In this document: positions 1 to 10,111 of the stretch, in pieces
Layout: every line of letters starts with the position of its first letter
How positions within the stretch are numbered: the stretch's first letter is position 1
Assembly: GCA_027459675.1 (NCBI GenBank)
Contig: DAIDHO010000003.1
Location: 29,309-93,308, forward strand
DNA length: 64,000 bases
Origin: Parachlamydiales bacterium
GTDB taxonomy: Bacteria > Chlamydiota > Chlamydiia > Chlamydiales > Rhabdochlamydiaceae
Direction of reading: 5' to 3'
Position numbers and translations under genes: made by a program
Notes under the pieces: model-generated
What the model was told of the DNA's origin: nothing
The model's input: the letters and a program-made list of their open reading frames with translations, nothing else
Database searches by the model: none

Positions 1-1
1 T

Positions 2-343
2 CAAAATAACAAAATTTGCGCACACGAAACTTTGCAAACAACGGAACTATGGCAGAAATTTCTTACTCTCTTAAGCTCTCCTCAGCTATTCCAAGAAGAA
101 GGGCCACGGGTGGAGCTAATTGATAAAAATAAAATTTCTTGGAATATCAATAACCTGAAACAAATTTTAAATAAATTTCAATCTAATGAAAGTAATAAAG
201 AATTAGTTAATTTAACTGAGGAAGAAAAAGGAATTCTTAAAATAATGGGGTGTTGTAATCTATCAAAAGGCCAATCGGATTTAAAAGAAATAACCACTTT
301 ACAAACTGCTTTAGATATAGCCTTGGAAGATTCGTTAAAATAG
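2..343 (+). CDS. Hypothetical protein, 5'-truncated by window edge (open frame runs off the left end)
   Basis: ORF 32..343 has no in-frame stop upstream to base 2, so the TTG start in the track may not be the real start; no recognised domain. Confidence 0.5.
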   Translation, partial: QNNKICAHETLQTTELWQKFLTLLSSPQLFQEEGPRVELIDKNKISWNINNLKQILNKFQSNESNKELVNLTEEEKGILKIMGCCNLSKGQSDLKEITTLQTALDIALEDSLK

Positions 344-420
344 ATCCGTAAAAAAAGGAGGGGCATGAGGAGGGGCTCAACCTAGTCCTCTGCTAAGAAA
401 AATAGTCGTGTGGATTGATT

Positions 421-2091
421 ATGACTCATAAATTATTACCCGTTTATTTTACCCAAGTCTGTCAAGACGATCATTTGTCAAACCCTACAGAAAAAATAGG
501 GCCTCCCGATCTGCATCCGTTAATGAAGAAGCTCCCTAACCTTCCTTCCCAAGGGCCCTCTTTGAAAACAGCGAACTGCCATACTTGGATGGGAGGTGTT
601 TCATCGGGAATGCAAAATATTTCACAAGGCTTTCAAGAAATAAAAAGTCCGTTGTCTCTTTATATGGAAGGGAGCCTTTGTCTAATCCTTCCATCTGGAT
701 TTGGGATTGGATGTGGAATCGCAAACACGTACGATAGTTATAAACAATACTCACGCTCTGATCATATCCACGACCTAGAGGGAAAAAGGCTGGCGGTGTT
801 AAATGGGGCAGAAACAGGAACAGCAACTATTGGAGATGGAGCAAATTTAACGCTTCAATCTTTTTCAATGGTCCAAAATGTGGAGCGTGCTCTTCATCAC
901 CCTATTCATTTTACAGGCATTGCTTCCTCAATTCAAGGGGGCCTTTCATGGGCCTCTTCCATTTTATTTGCAATTTCCTATGCCTTAAGTGGTCTTAGAA
1001 CTATGATTGATTTGATTTATTGGCTCAAGGGTCGTGAATGGAGACAAACTCTTGTAAGAGCCGAAAATCCTTCTCAAACTCTCTATAGAGAGTTAAAAAA
1101 GAGGGTGCGACCAATCCAGCAAATGAATGGAGAGGCATTGAAGGAGGAGGGTCTCAAGGCGGGGGCTCGCTGGCTTGAAAAAGTAGAAGCGGCAAGTAAA
1201 GGCAAACTTAAGATTAAAAATAAAAAAGAAGTTTTTAGAAAATTGGTTATAAATGATCCTACAATCATCTCACGTTTAATTGGACGATTTAGTAGGTCAA
1301 TAAACGCCAATCAGGAGCTGATACGTTTTGGAAAGTACATGGCTTTACAAAATGAATGTGCCCATTTTGAGGCTGACTGTATACGCAAGCTCGGAAAAAC
1401 TGCATTAGAAGCAATAAAGACAGGGGATACAGAGGCCTTGAAAAAGGCTTTAGAGGTGAAAGAATGGATTGGAATGTCGGCGAAAATAGCGGTTGCTGTG
1501 CTGGGAATTGGAATAATGATTGCGCTTGCTATTGTGGTGACAAACTCTCCTATAGGGGTCGCGCTTATTCTGGCAGGGGTTGCAGCGCTGGCGATGATGT
1601 TTATTTCCGATACGAAGTCTTTGAAAGAGTATCTACAAAATGGAGCCTTTAAAGGGCGAGATAGGCTCTTTTTCTACTTTACCCTTATTTTAAGTGTTAT
1701 TTCCTTCCTAGGATTGGTGACGCTGACAATTGCAACAGGAGGAATTGCTCCGTTTTTAATCTCTCTCATTTTAGCAGCCACGTGGCTTATAATTAACTTG
1801 TACTCGGCGTATCTGATTTGGAAATTAGATCATAGACCGTGGAAAATTCAAAAAGTGGTGAGTCTTGTGGCCTATCGGAAATTCTTAGAAACAAACCCGC
1901 GTGAGTTTGAGATAGAATCAGTGAGTAAGAAAATGACGCCAGAAGATCAAAATTATGTGAGCAGGTTGAAGAATCCTTTAGAAAATTTAAAAGAGCAAGA
2001 AGTGAAACTTGAGCAACAATGCCAGGCTGAGCTTCATCGACTGATCGAAAATATTAGGGCATTTGATAATCCCTTCAGTTTGATAGACTGA
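421..2091 (+). CDS. Chlamydial hypothetical membrane protein, candidate inclusion membrane (Inc-like) protein
   Basis: ATG at 421 preferred over TTG 415; two long bilobed hydrophobic segments (IAVAVLGIGIMIALAIVVTNSPIGVALILAGVAALAMMFI and FFYFTLILSVISFLGLVTLTIATGGIAPFLISLILAATWLIINLYSAYLI). Confidence 0.6.
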   Translation: MTHKLLPVYFTQVCQDDHLSNPTEKIGPPDLHPLMKKLPNLPSQGPSLKTANCHTWMGGVSSGMQNISQGFQEIKSPLSLYMEGSLCLILPSGFGIGCGIANTYDSYKQYSRSDHIHDLEGKRLAVLNGAETGTATIGDGANLTLQSFSMVQNVERALHHPIHFTGIASSIQGGLSWASSILFAISYALSGLRTMIDLIYWLKGREWRQTLVRAENPSQTLYRELKKRVRPIQQMNGEALKEEGLKAGARWLEKVEAASKGKLKIKNKKEVFRKLVINDPTIISRLIGRFSRSINANQELIRFGKYMALQNECAHFEADCIRKLGKTALEAIKTGDTEALKKALEVKEWIGMSAKIAVAVLGIGIMIALAIVVTNSPIGVALILAGVAALAMMFISDTKSLKEYLQNGAFKGRDRLFFYFTLILSVISFLGLVTLTIATGGIAPFLISLILAATWLIINLYSAYLIWKLDHRPWKIQKVVSLVAYRKFLETNPREFEIESVSKKMTPEDQNYVSRLKNPLENLKEQEVKLEQQCQAELHRLIENIRAFDNPFSLID

Positions 2092-2097
2092 AGAAAA

Positions 2098-2946
2098 ATG
2101 GAACATGACATCCATCAATTTCTCCTCTACTTGGGTTCGGAAAAGGGACTGAGCCCACACACACTGGAGGCTTATGGACACGATCTGAGGGGTCTGAGTG
2201 TTTATCTAAAAGGACAAGTTCCTAATTCCGATAGGATCATTCAATACTTTGAGCATCTTAAAAATCGGGGTATTGCTTCGAGCTCTTTGTGTCGTTCGTT
2301 AGTGGCGATTAAAGTTTTTTTTCGTTTTTTAAAGCGGGAGAAACGGATGGATCTTAATCCTACTCTCTTTCTAGAAAGCCCAAAAATCTGGCAGCTGATT
2401 CCTGAAGTGATGACGATTGAGGAGGTGACTCGCTTTTTAGATGTTCCTGAAAGAGGTCATTTCATTGGGGCCAGAGATAGAGCGCTTTTTCATCTCATGT
2501 ATGCCTCCGGTCTGCGCGTCTCAGAAGCATGCCAACTCAATATTGGAGATGTGAGCGATGATTTTGTTCGAGTGAAGGGAAAGGGAGGAAAAGAACGGAT
2601 TGTGCCTGTCGCACCTGTAGCAATTGAGGAATTGGATCATTTTTTAACGCATTTTAGGATGGAAGGGGAGGGGGCTATTTTCTTGACCACGCGAGGAACT
2701 AGAATGAGCCGGATGGGCGTGTGGGAACGGGTCAAATTCTATGCAAAAAAGGCAGGGATTGAAAAGTCCATTTCTCCCCATACTTTACGTCATTCCTTTG
2801 CGACACATCTGCTAGAAAATGGTGCCGATTTAAGGGTGATTCAGGAACTGTTGGGTCATGCTCATATTGGAACAACGGATCGGTATACCCATGTCAGCCA
2901 TCGACATCTGCACGAAGCTTTTGAGAAATTCCATCCTAAAAAATAG
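2098..2946 (+). CDS. xerD: Site-specific tyrosine recombinase XerD/XerC
   Basis: Phage integrase family motifs: LMYASGLRVSEACQL, HTLRHSFATHLLENGADLRVIQELLGHAHIGTTDRYTHV. Confidence 0.88.
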   Translation: MEHDIHQFLLYLGSEKGLSPHTLEAYGHDLRGLSVYLKGQVPNSDRIIQYFEHLKNRGIASSSLCRSLVAIKVFFRFLKREKRMDLNPTLFLESPKIWQLIPEVMTIEEVTRFLDVPERGHFIGARDRALFHLMYASGLRVSEACQLNIGDVSDDFVRVKGKGGKERIVPVAPVAIEELDHFLTHFRMEGEGAIFLTTRGTRMSRMGVWERVKFYAKKAGIEKSISPHTLRHSFATHLLENGADLRVIQELLGHAHIGTTDRYTHVSHRHLHEAFEKFHPKK

Positions 2947-2953
2947 AGCTCAC

Positions 2954-5900
2954 CTAATTTTTTGGAAGGTGTTTCTTACGATGGACCCAATCGCGGAATT
3001 TTTCAAGATAGAGATATAAAATAGGAGTAAGATAGAGGGTTAGGATTTGGGAAACAATGAGACCGCCGATAATTACAAGGCCTAGAGGTCGTCGTCCTTG
3101 GGCCGTCATTCCTCCAATGCCAAGGGCGATGGGAATAGCTCCCATGAGGGCTGAGAATGTGGTCATCAAAATAGGGCGGAAGCGGGTGATGCAGGCATGG
3201 AAAATGGCTTCTTGGGCTGTTTTCCCTGCAAGAAGGGCGTCGTTTGCAAAGTCGATCATGATAATCCCATTTTTCATGACAATCCCAATCAAGAGGATGA
3301 GGCCTACAAAGGCATACAGAGAAAGAGGTTCTTGGAAGATAAAAAGGGTGAACAGCCCTCCTAGAGCAGCGGGAGGGAGGGTTGACATGACTGTGAGGGG
3401 ATGAAGAAAGTTTTCATAGAGAATTCCGAGGATGATGTAGATCACAAAAAAAGTGATGAGAAGGAGCATGGTAAGGTTGGCAAAGGAAGCTTTAAAGACG
3501 TTAGCAGTTCCTTGAATATGGCCTATCACGCTCGGGGGAAGTGTTTGGTGTGCTACTGATTCCAGACGATGAAGAACGGGGCCTAGGGGATTATCTCCAA
3601 TGTCAAAAAATAGATTTACAGCAGGAAGTCCATTGAACCGATTGATATTGAGGGGGCCCCTAGTTTCGCTGGGTTTTGTCAAGAGCGAGAGGGGAACAAG
3701 GCGTTGGGTATTAGAACGGATGTAGAGCTGGGAAAGGTAGTGGGGGTCAGAGTAGTATTTGGGCTCTACTTCCATAATAGCGTAGTATTGATTTTGGGGT
3801 TCGTTAATAGGGGATAGGTTGCTTGCTGCAAAGGCAAGTGATAGGGCATTTTCAATGGCCTGTGCAGAAACATTCAGGGCATACGACCGATCGCGTAAAA
3901 TTTCTAAGTTAAGCTGAGGTTGCTGGATTTCCATATCAGTGCTAATTTGAGATAGTTCGGGGATGGTTTTCATCGCTTCCATGAGCTTGCTTGCAGCGGG
4001 GTAGAGGTCGGTGGTTTTTAAGCTTTGAAGAGTGAACTGATAGGGGGCATTGATATCGGTGGTAGAGACCTGCAGGTCGAGCAAAGGGAGCGCTTTGATG
4101 TAGACATAGGCCGAAGTGGAGGAGGCGTATGATTTTTGCAACTCTTGCATCACTTGAAAGATGGAGGAACGGTTTTTATAAGGTTTGAGTTTGAGGTACA
4201 TGAGTCCTTTGTTGTCATCGGGGATGGCCCCCAGGGAAATCATAGACTCCACAGCAGGATGGTTTTTAGCGATGTTCACAAGTTCTGCCTGAATCCGTAT
4301 CATTTCAAAAGGGGAGGTTCCGGTAGCTGCTTGGGTGTGAATCACAATCATGCCGATATCATCGGGTGGAATAAAGTTTGTAGGAAGCAGATGAAATAAA
4401 CCGATGGTTAGAGCCATACAAAAAGCTCCTGCAGAAAGGGTCCATTTGGGAAATTTCATAATGGAGCGAAGCGTTTTTTCATACAGGGAAAGAAGAAAAT
4501 GGTTCAACGAGGTCGATATCTTTTCCATAAAGGTTTGAGAGCGTTGGGCGTGGTAGGGCTGGACCAGAATGCTGCAGAGCATGGGCGTGAGGGTCAGGGA
4601 GACAATTCCTGAGAGAATAATGGCGGTGACAATGACAAAGGCAAATTCATGGAAGATTTGACCGATCACGCCTTGCATGAATAGAAAGGGGATAAAAACA
4701 GAGGCAAGAGAAAGGGTCATGGATAGAATAGTGAAGCCGATTTCTTTGGCCCCTTCTAGGGCAGCTTCCATCGGTGTTTTTCCCATCTGAACATGGCGGA
4801 CAATATTTTCCAAGACTACAATGGCATCATCTACAAGGAATCCGATTGAAAGGGTAATGGCAAGAAGCGACAAGATGTCGATGCTATAGCCGAAGATGAA
4901 CATGAGCCCAAACGTTCCAATGATGGAGAGAGGGAGGGCAAGAGCTGGAATAAAGGTGTTGAGGGGTCTTCCTAGGTAGAAAAAGATGACAAGAACCACC
5001 AGGCTAAATGCGACTCCCAAAGTCATTTTCACGTCAAAGACGGCTTCTTCTATGAAGACCGCCTTATCAAAGATGCGGTACAGATTTAAAGATCCTGGAA
5101 GCCCGGCTTCCAGTTGAGGAAGCATTTTGTTGATACTATGAATGACCTGCATGGAGTTGACACCGGGCTGTGTCAAAATTCCAAAAACGACGGTTTCTAC
5201 GTTTTGAGTGGCTGTGATATAGCGCTGTGATTGTTTGTCCTGTGAAATCGAGTCGATGGCTCTTCCAATATCACGGACGCGGACGATGTTGCCATTTTGG
5301 TTCTTGATGATGAGATTGTTATATAAAGCGGCATAATCGAGCTGCCCATCGACGTTGAGGGTGTACTCCTTATCTTGTCCGTAGAGGGTTCCGGTAGGGA
5401 GGTTGACGTTTCCGTTTTGGATAGCGGTTGCAACTTCATCCAGCCCGATGCCTTTGGCGGCCAGCTTCTGGGGATTGACTTGCACCCGAACAGCAAAAGG
5501 CGACCCATACACTTGTACTTGGGCAACGCCGGAGATGGTGCTCAGCCTTTCTCCGATATAGGTGTAAGCATAATCATAAAGATCGTAGCGGGGCATCGTT
5601 TCGGAGGTGAGAGCAAAGTAAAGAATAGGGGTTTGGGAAGGGTTGACTTTATTGTAGGTAGGAGCGTAAGGGAGGTCTTGAGGCAGATTAGGACCTGCCG
5701 TATTAATAGCAGTTTGAACATCAAGGGCAGCTTCATCGATTGTTTTCTTTAAATCAAATTGTAGAACGATCGTAGCGCTCCCCGTCGAGCTAGTCGATGC
5801 AATGGACTGGACGCCCCCGATGGTTAAAAACTCTCGCTCCAGAGGGCTAACGACGTTATTTGCCACGGTGGCAGGGCTTGAACCAGGGTAGCTGACGGTG

Positions 5901-6040
5901 ACGGTGATAGCGGGATAATTGACATTAGGAAGATCACTCAATGGAAGGTGGTAGTAGGCAACGCTGCCAAAGAAGATAACGGCAATCATCAAGAGGAGGG
6001 TCGTAATAGGTCTTTTAATAAAGAGATAAGAAGGGTTCAT
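2954..6040 (-). CDS. RND-family efflux transporter permease (AcrB/MdtB-like)
   Basis: 1028 aa; N-term LFIKRPITTLLLMIAVIFFGSVAYYHLPLSDLPNVNYPAITVTVSYPGSSP; GFLVDDAIVVLENIVRH; multi-TM. Confidence 0.93.
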   Translation of the reverse strand: MNPSYLFIKRPITTLLLMIAVIFFGSVAYYHLPLSDLPNVNYPAITVTVSYPGSSPATVANNVVSPLEREFLTIGGVQSIASTSSTGSATIVLQFDLKKTIDEAALDVQTAINTAGPNLPQDLPYAPTYNKVNPSQTPILYFALTSETMPRYDLYDYAYTYIGERLSTISGVAQVQVYGSPFAVRVQVNPQKLAAKGIGLDEVATAIQNGNVNLPTGTLYGQDKEYTLNVDGQLDYAALYNNLIIKNQNGNIVRVRDIGRAIDSISQDKQSQRYITATQNVETVVFGILTQPGVNSMQVIHSINKMLPQLEAGLPGSLNLYRIFDKAVFIEEAVFDVKMTLGVAFSLVVLVIFFYLGRPLNTFIPALALPLSIIGTFGLMFIFGYSIDILSLLAITLSIGFLVDDAIVVLENIVRHVQMGKTPMEAALEGAKEIGFTILSMTLSLASVFIPFLFMQGVIGQIFHEFAFVIVTAIILSGIVSLTLTPMLCSILVQPYHAQRSQTFMEKISTSLNHFLLSLYEKTLRSIMKFPKWTLSAGAFCMALTIGLFHLLPTNFIPPDDIGMIVIHTQAATGTSPFEMIRIQAELVNIAKNHPAVESMISLGAIPDDNKGLMYLKLKPYKNRSSIFQVMQELQKSYASSTSAYVYIKALPLLDLQVSTTDINAPYQFTLQSLKTTDLYPAASKLMEAMKTIPELSQISTDMEIQQPQLNLEILRDRSYALNVSAQAIENALSLAFAASNLSPINEPQNQYYAIMEVEPKYYSDPHYLSQLYIRSNTQRLVPLSLLTKPSETRGPLNINRFNGLPAVNLFFDIGDNPLGPVLHRLESVAHQTLPPSVIGHIQGTANVFKASFANLTMLLLITFFVIYIILGILYENFLHPLTVMSTLPPAALGGLFTLFIFQEPLSLYAFVGLILLIGIVMKNGIIMIDFANDALLAGKTAQEAIFHACITRFRPILMTTFSALMGAIPIALGIGGMTAQGRRPLGLVIIGGLIVSQILTLYLTPILYLYLEKFRDWVHRKKHLPKN

Positions 6041-7104
6041 GATTTGATGAGAACCTTGATGCCCGATTTTAAATTCAGCTGTCCTTCTGTGACAACTGTT
6101 TCCGTAGGGAGAAGTCCCTTCTCGATAAGGGTCATGTGGGCTTCTTTTTGTCCTACTTTGACGTTGCGTAGCTCGACGGTTTGATCAGGTTTCAGAATGT
6201 AAAGGTAGGCCCCGTCTTGACCTACTTGCACAGCCTCAGAGGGAACTAAAAGGGCATTTTTTTGAATCTGCAAGATCAGTCGGACCTCCACGTACTCCCC
6301 CGGCCATAGGAGGCATTCTTTGTTTTCATAGAGGGCTTGAAGAAGAATCATACCGGTCGATTCATCGACTGCGTTGTTGATGAGAAAAAGTTTTCCAGGG
6401 ATGACATGCTCTGCAAGGCGTACCTGCGTCACAAGGGGCTCTTTCATTTGTAGAGGAACAATTGTGGCAAGATCTTTTTCTGGGACAAAAAAACTCACTC
6501 GAATAGGAGAAATTTGATTGAGGGTCAAAAGAGGATCACCTCCCACAGCTACATAGTTACCTACATCGATTTGGAGCTTGCTGGTGACGCCTTGAAAAGG
6601 GGCTTTGATGGTACAATAGTCAAGATTGATTTTTGCTTGATCCACCTGGGCTTTTGATTGCTCAACAGCGGCTTCTGCTGTTAAAACATTGGTCACATAC
6701 TGGTCGTAATCGAGCTGCGAAATGTAGTTGAGGGGAACTAAGTGTTTGTACCGCTCAGCTGTATCACGTGCTTGCTCTAAAGCGGCAATGTTTTGCATAA
6801 GTTCAGCGTTTGCTCTTTCAAGTTCAACTTGAAAAGGACGTGGGTCAATAGTCATGAGAAGACTATTTTGAGCCACTTCTTGCCCTTCGATAAAATATTG
6901 CCCTGTCAGCAGGCCCGCCACTTGGGCCTTAATCTCCACTGTTTGATTGGGCTCTACATGTCCGATATATTCTGAGTAAAGGGGGGTATCACAGACGGTG
7001 GGTTTTGCAACTCGGACGTAAGGGGGTTCCACTTTGGGAGGCTCTGTTTTAGAACATGCGGCAAGACAAAGAAGAAGGATCCATTTTTGGGCTCCTTTTA
7101 TCAT
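6037..7104 (-). CDS. RND efflux periplasmic adaptor (membrane fusion protein), lipoprotein
   Basis: Start MIKGAQKWILLLCLAAC with lipobox preferred over ORF-track start at 7173; EIKAQVAGLLTGQYFIEGQEV biotinyl-lipoyl-like domain; between permease and TolC genes. Confidence 0.88.
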   Translation of the reverse strand: MIKGAQKWILLLCLAACSKTEPPKVEPPYVRVAKPTVCDTPLYSEYIGHVEPNQTVEIKAQVAGLLTGQYFIEGQEVAQNSLLMTIDPRPFQVELERANAELMQNIAALEQARDTAERYKHLVPLNYISQLDYDQYVTNVLTAEAAVEQSKAQVDQAKINLDYCTIKAPFQGVTSKLQIDVGNYVAVGGDPLLTLNQISPIRVSFFVPEKDLATIVPLQMKEPLVTQVRLAEHVIPGKLFLINNAVDESTGMILLQALYENKECLLWPGEYVEVRLILQIQKNALLVPSEAVQVGQDGAYLYILKPDQTVELRNVKVGQKEAHMTLIEKGLLPTETVVTEGQLNLKSGIKVLIKS

Positions 7105-8531
7105 AGTGCCTCCTTTGCGAGCGGCACTAAAGTCCCTGCAACATAACTTAAATTCACAAGAGAGGTCAGCCATGCAGCGGTACTGCTGACATTTTGGGCT
7201 CGTGAAGAGGCGAGTGTGTTTTGAGCTGTAATGAGCTCTAGGATGGTTCCTACGCCTGCTTTGTAACGCTCCATAGAAATTTGGTACTGTTCTTCGGCTG
7301 TATGCAGCAGGCTATCGGCAAGCCGCAGGGCTTCGAAGGCAGTGCGAGTTGCTGCATGAGAGGTAATGATCTGCTCTGCCACTTGCAGCTCCGTTTGTCT
7401 TAAATTTGCAGCAGCTTGGTCGCGGATGGATTTGGCTTGCCGGTACTGGTTGATCGTTGAAAACCCCGAAAAGATAGGGTAATTAAGGGACAACAGTCCT
7501 GTATACTGAAAGCCTAAATTTCCTCCTGGTTTCGTTCGGCTTTGATTGACGGTTAGATCGTAAGTAATGGTAGGTAGGAATTGACGCCATGAGGCGTCGA
7601 CAGCAGCTTCTTGGGCCCTTAGAGATGCTTCGGCTGCCAGCAAATCGGATCGCATAGAAAGAGCCCTCGTTAAAATAGTATCGACGTTTTGTTCCATTTG
7701 ATCCAGGGGGGGTACTTCGAGCGTGTCTGCCACGACGACTTGCTTTTCTGCTCCCAACCCAATATCGGTTAAAAGAAGAGCTTTTGCGTGGATGACATGT
7801 TGTCTTTGTTGGGTCAGGTTAATTTGCGTTTGAAGAAGTTGAGTTTGGGCTTGAAGAAGATCTGATTTGTCTTTTACTCCTGCGCTGACTTCAGCTCGGA
7901 CAACTTGTTCGGTCATGCGGGCTGTGTCAAGATCTGCCTCTTGAGCTTTCAGTTGTTGCTGCTCGCTTAAATAAGTGTAGTAGTCAGAGGCTACTTGATT
8001 TAAAACTGTTTGAATTTGAAAGTTATGCGTGAAATCGGCTGAGATAAGAGCTTCTTTGGCTGAGCGGACATTGGCAGATGTTTGCCCAAAGTCCAGGAGG
8101 GTATAAGTTAACTGAAGCTGAGGGCCCCAAATCGTTGAAAGCTCTGAAAAAACCGCTGTTCCAGAGGCGGAGCTGCCAGAGGCTGTCTGAACTGTTGTCG
8201 TGACAAATGTCGATTTATCTCTTTCTAATGTGTAATTTCCAGAAAGGGTAGGAAAATGGGGGCTTTGAGATTGAGCCCAGGCGGCTGCAGCAGCACGTGC
8301 TTTTGCCCATGTGAGTCGGGTAGAAGGGTTGTTGCGGAGAGCAATGTCTACAAGTTCTGCAAGGCTTAAAGGGTCTTTTCGACCTTCAAGTCTTACCGAT
8401 GTCACATCCAGAGGCATCTGATACATTGTCGATGAGTTTTTAGGCGCGTAGGAGTACGGTTCTACGACACCGCGACTAGCCATGCATCCGGTCAGCAAGA
8501 GAGACAAAAAGGTAAATACCCACTTCTTCAT
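7101..8531 (-). CDS. TolC/NodT-type outer-membrane efflux lipoprotein
   Basis: Signal MKKWVFTFLSLLLTGCMAS lipobox; OEP family coiled-coil repeats; first gene of RND operon. Confidence 0.88.
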   Translation of the reverse strand: MKKWVFTFLSLLLTGCMASRGVVEPYSYAPKNSSTMYQMPLDVTSVRLEGRKDPLSLAELVDIALRNNPSTRLTWAKARAAAAAWAQSQSPHFPTLSGNYTLERDKSTFVTTTVQTASGSSASGTAVFSELSTIWGPQLQLTYTLLDFGQTSANVRSAKEALISADFTHNFQIQTVLNQVASDYYTYLSEQQQLKAQEADLDTARMTEQVVRAEVSAGVKDKSDLLQAQTQLLQTQINLTQQRQHVIHAKALLLTDIGLGAEKQVVVADTLEVPPLDQMEQNVDTILTRALSMRSDLLAAEASLRAQEAAVDASWRQFLPTITYDLTVNQSRTKPGGNLGFQYTGLLSLNYPIFSGFSTINQYRQAKSIRDQAAANLRQTELQVAEQIITSHAATRTAFEALRLADSLLHTAEEQYQISMERYKAGVGTILELITAQNTLASSRAQNVSSTAAWLTSLVNLSYVAGTLVPLAKEAL

Positions 8532-8656
8532 ATGCCCCTACTTCTTCATATATTGGGGTATAGCGTAATAAACTTTTTTTTAAAATAGTTGTTTTGGCGG
8601 ATACAAGCGACGAACCTCCTAAGTGACGCAAGGAGGTCTATAGAACGAAACACAGT

Positions 8657-10111
8657 TTATTGTTGCAATTTCCGAAGAAGAAGGGTGTTGACGAGCTCAG
8701 GGGAGGCTTTCCCACGTGATAGCTTCATCACCTGACCCACGAGAAAGGCAAAGGCTTTATTTTTGCCCCCCTTGTAGTCGGCTACTGCCGAAGCATTTTC
8801 TTGGAATACTTGGTCAATCAGAGCTTCAATTTGAGAGGTATCTTCTAAAGGTTTAAAGTCGGGATTTTGTTGAACAATTTGCAAGGGGGACAGGTGGGGG
8901 TTGTGGACCATTTCATCGGCTACCTTTTTAGCGATTTTTCCGTTAATGGTTCCTTCGTCGATAAGGCGCACCAGTTCTGCCAGGTGGGAACTACGAATTC
9001 CCAGTTCCCATAAAGTGGTACCTTTTTCTTTGAGGCGGCCCGGGAATTCAACGGTGAGCCAGTTGGCAAGCATTTTCCCGTTAGAGCATTCTTTCAAAGC
9101 TTCTTCAAAGTAGTCGGAAAGCTTTTTTTCTTGTACGAGGAGGGCGGCTGGCTGCTGAGGGATTTTAAGTTCATTGAGATAGCGGAAATACCGATCGCGG
9201 GGAAGCTCTGGAAGTGAGGCCCGAATCGATTCAATATATTCTAAGGAAAGCTCTAGAGGAGGAATATCGGGTTCTGGGAAATAGCGGTAATCTTCTGACT
9301 GTTCTTTAAGTCGCATGAGTATGACTTTTCCTGTCTCTGGATCAAAGCGATAAGTTCCTTGTTCGATTTTTTCATGGGGGTGAGCTGTGTAGAATTGAAT
9401 TTGACGGCGGATTTCCGATTCCAAGGCTTCCTCCATGTGGGAGAAAGAGTTCATGTTTTTAATTTCAATTTTTGTCCTGAGCTTAGGGTCTCTCTTAGGT
9501 CGGACAGAGATATTGGCGTCCATACGGAGTGATCCTTTGTCCATATTGCAATCTGAAGCTTCCAGGTATTCCATGATGGCTTTTATTCCCATGGCGTAAG
9601 CGGAGGCTTCTTTAGGAGAATGAAGGCAGGGGTCTGAGACAATTTCCAAGAGGGGAACGCCTGCCCGGTTGAAGTCAATGCCTGAAAAAGAGGAAAAGTG
9701 TTTAAGCATTCCCGCATCTTCCTCGAGGTGAGCTCGGTTGATATTAAAATGCTTTGTTTCGCCATTCACTTCAGTGATGACCACTCCGCCTGTAACAATG
9801 GGATAGTCCAACTGGGTGATTTGATAATTTTTAGGGTTATCGGGATAGAAGTAGGCTTTACGATCAAAACGGGTAAGAAGCGCTACTTGACCTTTGACAG
9901 CGCATCCGAATTGAACAGCTTTTCGGACAGCTTCTTGATTGACGACAGGTAGAGAGCCTGGCTGGCCTGTGCATACGGCTCCAATATCCATGTTGGGTTC
10001 TGCTCCAAAATGGTAAGGCTCTCTTCCAAACATTTTGGAGAGAGTGTTGAGTTGGACGTGGATTTCAAGTCCTATGATGACTTCCCAATTTTCATAGTGG
10101 ATCTCTGTCAT
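8657..10111 (-). CDS. gatB: Asp-tRNA(Asn)/Glu-tRNA(Gln) amidotransferase subunit B
   Basis: YENWEVIIGLEIHVQLNTLSKMF, DYNRAGVPLLEIVSDP-like motif (DFNRAGVPLLEIVSDP). Confidence 0.97.
   Translation of the reverse strand: MTEIHYENWEVIIGLEIHVQLNTLSKMFGREPYHFGAEPNMDIGAVCTGQPGSLPVVNQEAVRKAVQFGCAVKGQVALLTRFDRKAYFYPDNPKNYQITQLDYPIVTGGVVITEVNGETKHFNINRAHLEEDAGMLKHFSSFSGIDFNRAGVPLLEIVSDPCLHSPKEASAYAMGIKAIMEYLEASDCNMDKGSLRMDANISVRPKRDPKLRTKIEIKNMNSFSHMEEALESEIRRQIQFYTAHPHEKIEQGTYRFDPETGKVILMRLKEQSEDYRYFPEPDIPPLELSLEYIESIRASLPELPRDRYFRYLNELKIPQQPAALLVQEKKLSDYFEEALKECSNGKMLANWLTVEFPGRLKEKGTTLWELGIRSSHLAELVRLIDEGTINGKIAKKVADEMVHNPHLSPLQIVQQNPDFKPLEDTSQIEALIDQVFQENASAVADYKGGKNKAFAFLVGQVMKLSRGKASPELVNTLLLRKLQQ

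Noticed and set aside
3057-5752. Plus-strand ORFs (3057-3404, 4136-4399, 5375-5752) opposite the RND permease
   Set aside because: Antisense shadows of a well-supported RND transporter gene.
8532-8656. Gap between efflux operon and gatB as a regulatory region
   Set aside because: No convincing palindrome, promoter or terminator could be identified by eye.
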